39,347 bases of DNA, from NCBI RefSeq assembly GCF_001269385.1, contig NZ_CXOO01000032.1, positions 1 to 39,347 of the forward strand. The letters are read 5' to 3'. Shown piece after piece: positions 35,407 to 39,347 of the stretch. The DNA is from Limnohabitans sp. DM1. GTDB lineage: Bacteria > Pseudomonadota > Gammaproteobacteria > Burkholderiales > Burkholderiaceae_C. A program made the translations under genes and the position numbers. Within the stretch, counting starts at the first letter, position 1. The number at the start of each line of letters is the position of its first letter. A model generated the notes under the pieces. That model was not told the DNA's origin. It saw only the letters and a program-made list of their open reading frames with translations, and did no database searches.

Positions 35407-36876
35407 ATGAACAGCCCCCTCGCCCTGCTGAACGACCCGACTTTGCTCAAGACCGACGCCCTGATCAATGGGCAATGGGTCGGTGGCAGCCAGCGCTTTG
35501 ACGTGACCGACCCGGCCACGGGCGGGCATTTGGCCAGCGTGGCCAACCTGGGTGCGGCCGAGGCCGAAGCCGCCATCAGCGCCGCCAACGCCGCCTGGGG
35601 CCCCTGGAAAACCAAAACCGCCAAAGAGCGCAGCATCATTTTGCGCAAATGGTTTGACTTGCTGATCGCCAACACCGAAGACCTGGCCCGGCTCATGACC
35701 GCAGAAAACGGCAAGCCCATTGCCGAGTCGCGTGGCGAAGTGGCCTATGGCGCGAGTTTTGTGGAGTGGTTTGCCGAAGAAGCCAAACGCGTGAACGGCG
35801 AAACCCTGCCCCAGTTCGACAACAACCGCCGCCTGTTGGTGCTCAAGCAGCCCATCGGTGTGTGCGCGGCCATCACGCCCTGGAACTTCCCGCTGGCCAT
35901 GATCACCCGCAAAGTGGCCCCGGCACTGGCTGCCGGTTGCCCCGTGGTCATCAAACCCGCCGAGCAAACACCCTTGACAGCCTTGGCCGCTGCCGAGTTG
36001 GCCATTCGCGCCGGCATCCCGGCCGGGGTGCTCAACATCATCACCGCCGACGGCCCGCAAAGCATCGCCATTGGCATGGTGTTGTGCGCCTCTGATGTGG
36101 TGCGCCACATCAGCTTCACCGGCTCCACCGAAGTGGGCCGCATCCTGATGGCGCAGTCAGCCCCCACCGTCAAGAAGATGTCGCTGGAGCTCGGCGGTAA
36201 CGCGCCCTTCATCGTCTTTGAAGACGCTGACATCGACAGCGCCGTCGAAGGCGCTTTTGCCAGCAAATACCGCAACGCGGGCCAGACCTGCGTGTGCTCC
36301 AACCGCTTTTACGTGCAGGAGTCGGTGTACGAAGAGTTCGCCACCAAGTTCGCCGCGAAGGTCAAAACCGCCAAAGTGGGCAACGGCTTTGCTGACGGCG
36401 TGAACCAAGGCCCGCTGATCGAGCCCTCGGCCCTCGACAAGGTGGAGCGCCATGTGAAAGACGCCATCGCCAAGGGCGGGCGCGTGCTGACAGGCGGCAA
36501 GCGCCTGGACGGACAATTCTTCGAACCCACCGTGATCGCCGACGCCCGCGCCGACATGGTCTGCGCCAAGGAAGAAACCTTTGGCCCCTTTGCGCCCATC
36601 TTCAAGTTCACGACCGAGCAAGAAGCGATTGACGCGGCCAACAACACCGAATTCGGCCTGGCCAGCTACTTCTACAGCCGCGATGTCGGCCGCATCTTCC
36701 GCGTGAGCGAAGCACTGGAGTACGGCATGGTCGGCATCAACGTAGGCATCTTGGCCACCGAGCATGTGCCTTTTGGTGGCGTCAAGCAGTCGGGCCTGGG
36801 CCGCGAAGGCTCGCACCACGGCATGGACGACTATGTGGAGATCAAATACCTCTGCGTGGGCGATATCCTGAAGTGA
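35407..36876 (+). CDS. gabD: Succinate-semialdehyde dehydrogenase
   Basis: A 489-residue NAD(P)-dependent aldehyde dehydrogenase oxidising succinate semialdehyde to succinate, the last step of GABA breakdown. Typical segments are ITPWNFPLAMITRKVAPALAAG, FTGSTEVGRILM, catalytic Glu in LELGGNAPFIVFEDADID and catalytic Cys in NAGQTCVCSNRFYVQ. GGAAG lies upstream of ATG 35407. The 58-base gap to gabT holds TATAAT at 35353-35358, a possible internal promoter without a good -35. Confidence 0.97.
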   Translation: MNSPLALLNDPTLLKTDALINGQWVGGSQRFDVTDPATGGHLASVANLGAAEAEAAISAANAAWGPWKTKTAKERSIILRKWFDLLIANTEDLARLMTAENGKPIAESRGEVAYGASFVEWFAEEAKRVNGETLPQFDNNRRLLVLKQPIGVCAAITPWNFPLAMITRKVAPALAAGCPVVIKPAEQTPLTALAAAELAIRAGIPAGVLNIITADGPQSIAIGMVLCASDVVRHISFTGSTEVGRILMAQSAPTVKKMSLELGGNAPFIVFEDADIDSAVEGAFASKYRNAGQTCVCSNRFYVQESVYEEFATKFAAKVKTAKVGNGFADGVNQGPLIEPSALDKVERHVKDAIAKGGRVLTGGKRLDGQFFEPTVIADARADMVCAKEETFGPFAPIFKFTTEQEAIDAANNTEFGLASYFYSRDVGRIFRVSEALEYGMVGINVGILATEHVPFGGVKQSGLGREGSHHGMDDYVEIKYLCVGDILK

Positions 36877-36909
36877 TCCGTTGGCCAAATTTCAATGCCA
36901 GGGCATTGC

Positions 36910-37914
36910 TCATGGCGAAGTTGACGCAGAGTCAGTGACTGTTAAAAAACGAGTGGGTGACTTGAATTCAAAATCTTGCAGCAAGGCGCTGTGGACCCAA
37001 GCCACCGAATCCGCCCAAGCCGGCTCGGCCCTGACACTCCACTCGACAAAGGGTGCCAAATAAGGCTTGTCAGCCCACAGCGCTGGGCTAGCCACAAGCC
37101 TATAAGCAGGGGATGCCGTCCAGACGTTGCCAGGCCACCAACTCAAAACCATGCACAACACGGTCAATGAGGGAAGCAGCCAAAACTTGCAGCGCTCGAG
37201 CATCTCCTCTTGTCGGGCAACCATCAGCACCAAGGCGACTAGACCCGCAAAAAACTGACATAAATTGAGCAAGCCAAACAGCAGCGAAGCGCCCAGCACC
37301 ACCGGCGTCATCACCGTTTTGCGATAAGCCGCTGACAACTGCTGCGACGTGAATTGGGGCGAGAAAAAGCCACTCAACAATTGCGCTGCGCCAGAACTTG
37401 AATCTAAATCGTCGGGCGACAAACCGGCCAAGGAAGAGGCCCATATGGCACTCATCACCGGACGAATGTCGGCCGGGGCGGGGCTGTTCAACAGGATCTC
37501 GCCCCGTAAAAGAATGCGCCCATTGAGTGCATCCTGCGTACTGAGCTGCGACTTCAAACTCATCATCATGTCTTGTTGGTCAGCGCTGGACACAATGGTG
37601 TCGACCAGCGTCTTTTGAAGATGCCACATGCTGACCAAACCCAATGCGCAACTGAGCACCAGCAGTGCGAGCCTGGACTTGACAAATCTGTCCAGCCAAC
37701 GCATCAGCAACAAGGCCAAGCCCAAACCAGAAACGATACGGCCCCAGATTTCGATGTCATGCAATTGCACCGCTGTGGTCGTCATTTGCAAATCACCCGC
37801 CAACTCCAGCAAACGGTGGTTGAAGGACAACTCCAAAACCGCATAACAGGCCAGCAAAATCAAAAACCAAGGCTGCACATTGAGGGCTTTGCTGGTAAAA
37901 ATAGTCCGATGCAT
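36910..37914 (-). CDS. Multi-pass membrane protein of unknown function
   Basis: Not recognised. The 334-residue product has hydrophobic segments near residues 15-33, 56-72, 80-98, 207-234 and 243-262. A soluble loop of about 105 residues (100-205) contains a Gln/Met-rich start (SSADQQDMMMSLKSQL). No enzyme motif or paired charged helices of a transporter are seen. It runs toward gabD tail-to-tail, so it is unlikely to belong to the GABA operon. It is the last chromosomal-looking gene before the mobile region at the right end. Confidence 0.75.
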   Translation of the reverse strand: MHRTIFTSKALNVQPWFLILLACYAVLELSFNHRLLELAGDLQMTTTAVQLHDIEIWGRIVSGLGLALLLMRWLDRFVKSRLALLVLSCALGLVSMWHLQKTLVDTIVSSADQQDMMMSLKSQLSTQDALNGRILLRGEILLNSPAPADIRPVMSAIWASSLAGLSPDDLDSSSGAAQLLSGFFSPQFTSQQLSAAYRKTVMTPVVLGASLLFGLLNLCQFFAGLVALVLMVARQEEMLERCKFWLLPSLTVLCMVLSWWPGNVWTASPAYRLVASPALWADKPYLAPFVEWSVRAEPAWADSVAWVHSALLQDFEFKSPTRFLTVTDSASTSP

Positions 37915-38170
37915 TGGCTCATTTTATCTTTGCGTCGTTTCGACGATCGCGAGGTTAACGTGGCTAAAGCGATTAGAATTTATGGGGCGCGGGTGTCGTT
38001 CAAAGGTAGGACTCTTGCTTCCCAAGCGTGCGACCTGTTGGTCGTCGCGTTCCCGGCCGGACGGTAATTCCGAAATGAAAGACTTTGTCCAGAAATCTGC
38101 TTTAGGGCAGTAATCATTCAACTTGCTCTCATCTGAGTAAGGTGGATGTCTGAAACGCGGCTCACAAGCC
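37915..38170. other. Upstream region of the membrane protein gene and boundary with mobile DNA
   Basis: The first ~80 bases should contain the promoter of the leftward membrane protein. Small open frames on both strands have no recognisable product. Somewhere in this stretch the chromosome changes to the structured block at 38171-38579, but no exact boundary could be fixed. Confidence 0.3.
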
Positions 38171-38579
38171 GTGCTCTAAGTTGTCGCGCCATCGCAAGGT
38201 GGAAGAGCGACCCAGTGTTCAGCCACTGGTAAGCCTAGGTGCGGTGCGAGATTGGTAACGATCTCGTGCTGAGCGCACTAACAATGTAGCCACCCTTATG
38301 GGTACACAACTCTCGCGAGAGGGTTGCGTGATACTGGAAGTCGAAATCCGGTTGAGGCGCTAGGCTGGGTCAAAGGGTCAACTCACGTGAACCACTGATA
38401 AATGTCGTAAAGCAATGAAGAGCCAAATCGACTGATAGGCTCTGACCAAAACGGTGTATGACCGGATGTTTCCCTGCTTGGTGGGGACACGCTGACAACA
38501 CGGTCATCGGCAAATAGGTGGGACCCTCCTGACTCGTGCTCAGAGTACGCGGCGCGTGTCAAGGTAGTTGTCGCCTGAG
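38171..38579 (+). ncRNA. Candidate group II intron 5' fragment (domain I-like structure)
   Basis: No reading frame fits, but the stretch is dense in RNA-like hairpins. CCATC-GCAA-GGTGG and AACTCTC-GCGA-GAGGGTT carry GNRA tetraloops, and GCGAGAT..ATCTCG(T)GC and AGAGCC..GGCTCT add further stems, the last with a 13-base loop resembling an exon-binding loop. TGACCG..CGGTCA forms another. The segment GGGTCAACTCACGTGAACC resembles bacterial group II intron domain I as I remember it. The 5' end may be GTGCT at 38171 or GTGCG at 38239. Neither reverse-transcriptase gene nor domain V is seen; the IS3 remnant begins where the intron ORF would be expected. Confidence 0.5.
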
Positions 38580-39020
38580 TCATGCAGCTTTGAGCTGAGT
38601 ATGTTGGTCAGAAATGGCCAGCTTGACCACCTCGTCACGTTCAGGGTTGAGGGTGACCGAGTCAATCAGAGACCAGTCTCGCGTGGCACCTGACCAGCGT
38701 GCCGGATGACGAGCCTTCGCTTTGGTGTACACCTCATGGCGAGCGGCCAGGATGGCCTGATCTTGGCCGCTGTGGCGTTGCTCTGGGCTGACGTAGCGAA
38801 TACCGCTGTGGCGGTGATCGACGTTGTACCAATGCACGAACTCAGCGGCCCAGATGCGCGCTTGTTCTAGCGACTCAAAGCCCTGCACAGGAAACTCTGG
38901 GCGGTATTTGGCCGTGCGAAACAGTGCTTCGGAGAATGCGTTGTCGTCGCTGACTCCGGAACGTGTCAATGACTTTGCTACACCTTGCTTCATAAATTTA
39001 CGGTGCAGGGTTGTTCTGTT
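38580..39020 (-). pseudogene. IS3-family transposase remnant, C-terminal part
   Basis: C-terminal half of an IS3-type OrfB integrase. RSGVSDDNAFSEALFRTAKYRPEFP carries the catalytic Glu region, and FVHWYNVDHRHSGIRYVSPEQRH is family-typical. The end ARHPARWSGATRDWSLIDSVTLNPE also fits. The frame is open only to about 39020, where a TGA interrupts; the N-terminal half with the other catalytic Asp residues is absent. It was probably cut by insertion of the next IS element. Confidence 0.9.
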
Positions 39021-39346
39021 TCAGACGGCTTCCTTTGCGCTGGCGGTGAGTTGATCCAGGCCGCTGTGGGCATGGGTTTTAGGCAAGGGCGGACCCCCTT
39101 GAATCGGTTGGGTGTGGCATCGAATGCCGCATTCAGCGTTGCTTGCCTGATCTCCCTCATTGCCTGCGCTAGCCCGTAGTGCACGCTGTGGGGTGTCATA
39201 TGGCCAATTCCTGAGTGGCAGTGCTGCCCGTTGTACCAGGCAAAGAATGTCTGGCAATGCAATCTGGCGTCCTCAATGCTGCCAAAGCGCTCTGGGAAGT
39301 CGGGTCGGTATTTCATGGTCTTGAATTGGGATTCCGAGTAGGGGTT
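38990..39346 (-). CDS. IS3-family transposase, C-terminal part (cut by window edge)
   Basis: A second, different IS3-type OrfB. It is open to the right edge and reads NPYSESQFKTMKYRPDFPER, FFAWYNGQHCHSGIGHMTP and PTAAWINSPPAQ, the usual C-terminal features. Its TGA (38992-38990) overlaps an ATG in the other remnant. The catalytic N-terminal part is outside the window. The element appears to have inserted into the first IS3 copy, with the junction near 38995-39025. Confidence 0.9.
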   Translation of the reverse strand, partial: NPYSESQFKTMKYRPDFPERFGSIEDARLHCQTFFAWYNGQHCHSGIGHMTPHSVHYGLAQAMREIRQATLNAAFDATPNRFKGVRPCLKPMPTAAWINSPPAQRKPSETEQPCTVNL

Positions 39347-39347
39347 G

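Noticed and set aside
1..39347. CRISPR array or phage-defence cluster
   Set aside because: No regularly spaced repeats and no nuclease, helicase or toxin-antitoxin gene combination was found.

Overview
The window looks like chromosome from a betaproteobacterium of the order Burkholderiales, probably Comamonadaceae. The evidence is GC-rich coding DNA, tightly packed operons with ATGA/TGATG overlaps, familiar housekeeping genes (alaS, aroC, aroQ, trmB) and REP-like palindromes carrying a GTGGGAGCT core. No rRNA, tRNA or CRISPR array was seen. Both ends are mobile DNA: an IS30-type transposase end on the left, and on the right two broken IS3-type transposases next to a structured block that resembles the 5' part of a group II intron.

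Left third (0.4-13.6 kb), sensing and regulation. A sigma-54 activator is followed by a minus-strand operon of two small exported four-cysteine proteins (A, lipoprotein B) and a periplasmic solute-binding protein. Next is a three-gene minus-strand operon with overlapping ends: an OmpR-type response regulator, an exported LysM/FecR protein and a CHASE2 membrane histidine kinase. A cobalamin-type radical SAM enzyme, a LysE-type exporter and a hybrid histidine kinase follow. A third four-cysteine protein (C) overlaps the end of the hybrid kinase. A, B and C share one C-terminal module (Cys-Thr-Ile/Leu-Val-Thr, with the last Cys exactly 20 residues after the first), and only B has an HExxH zinc-protease-like motif. 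I could not match this family to a named one. It is the best candidate here for something undescribed, because two members sit beside sensor kinase genes.

Middle third (13.6-27.3 kb), housekeeping plus a redox operon. Five minus-strand genes (DsbA-like, histidine phosphatase, DCC thiol protein, exported FGE-fold protein, SDR) are separated by at most 10 bases or overlap. The FGE-like protein lacks the catalytic cysteine pair of formylglycine-generating enzyme. Then come aroQ, an alpha/beta hydrolase, the aroC-MFS pair, the trmB-pseudouridine synthase pair, a TetR/SDR divergent pair with a clear operator on its promoter, a TlpA-like thioredoxin and alaS.

Right third (27.3-38 kb), polyamine/GABA catabolism. 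A LysR regulator faces a seven-gene operon: ydcSTUV-type ABC importer, gamma-aminobutyraldehyde dehydrogenase (patD), 4-aminobutyrate aminotransferase (gabT) and succinate-semialdehyde dehydrogenase (gabD). Together they would import a polyamine or amine and carry it through 4-aminobutanal and GABA to succinate. An unrecognised multi-pass membrane protein lies between this operon and the mobile DNA at the right edge.
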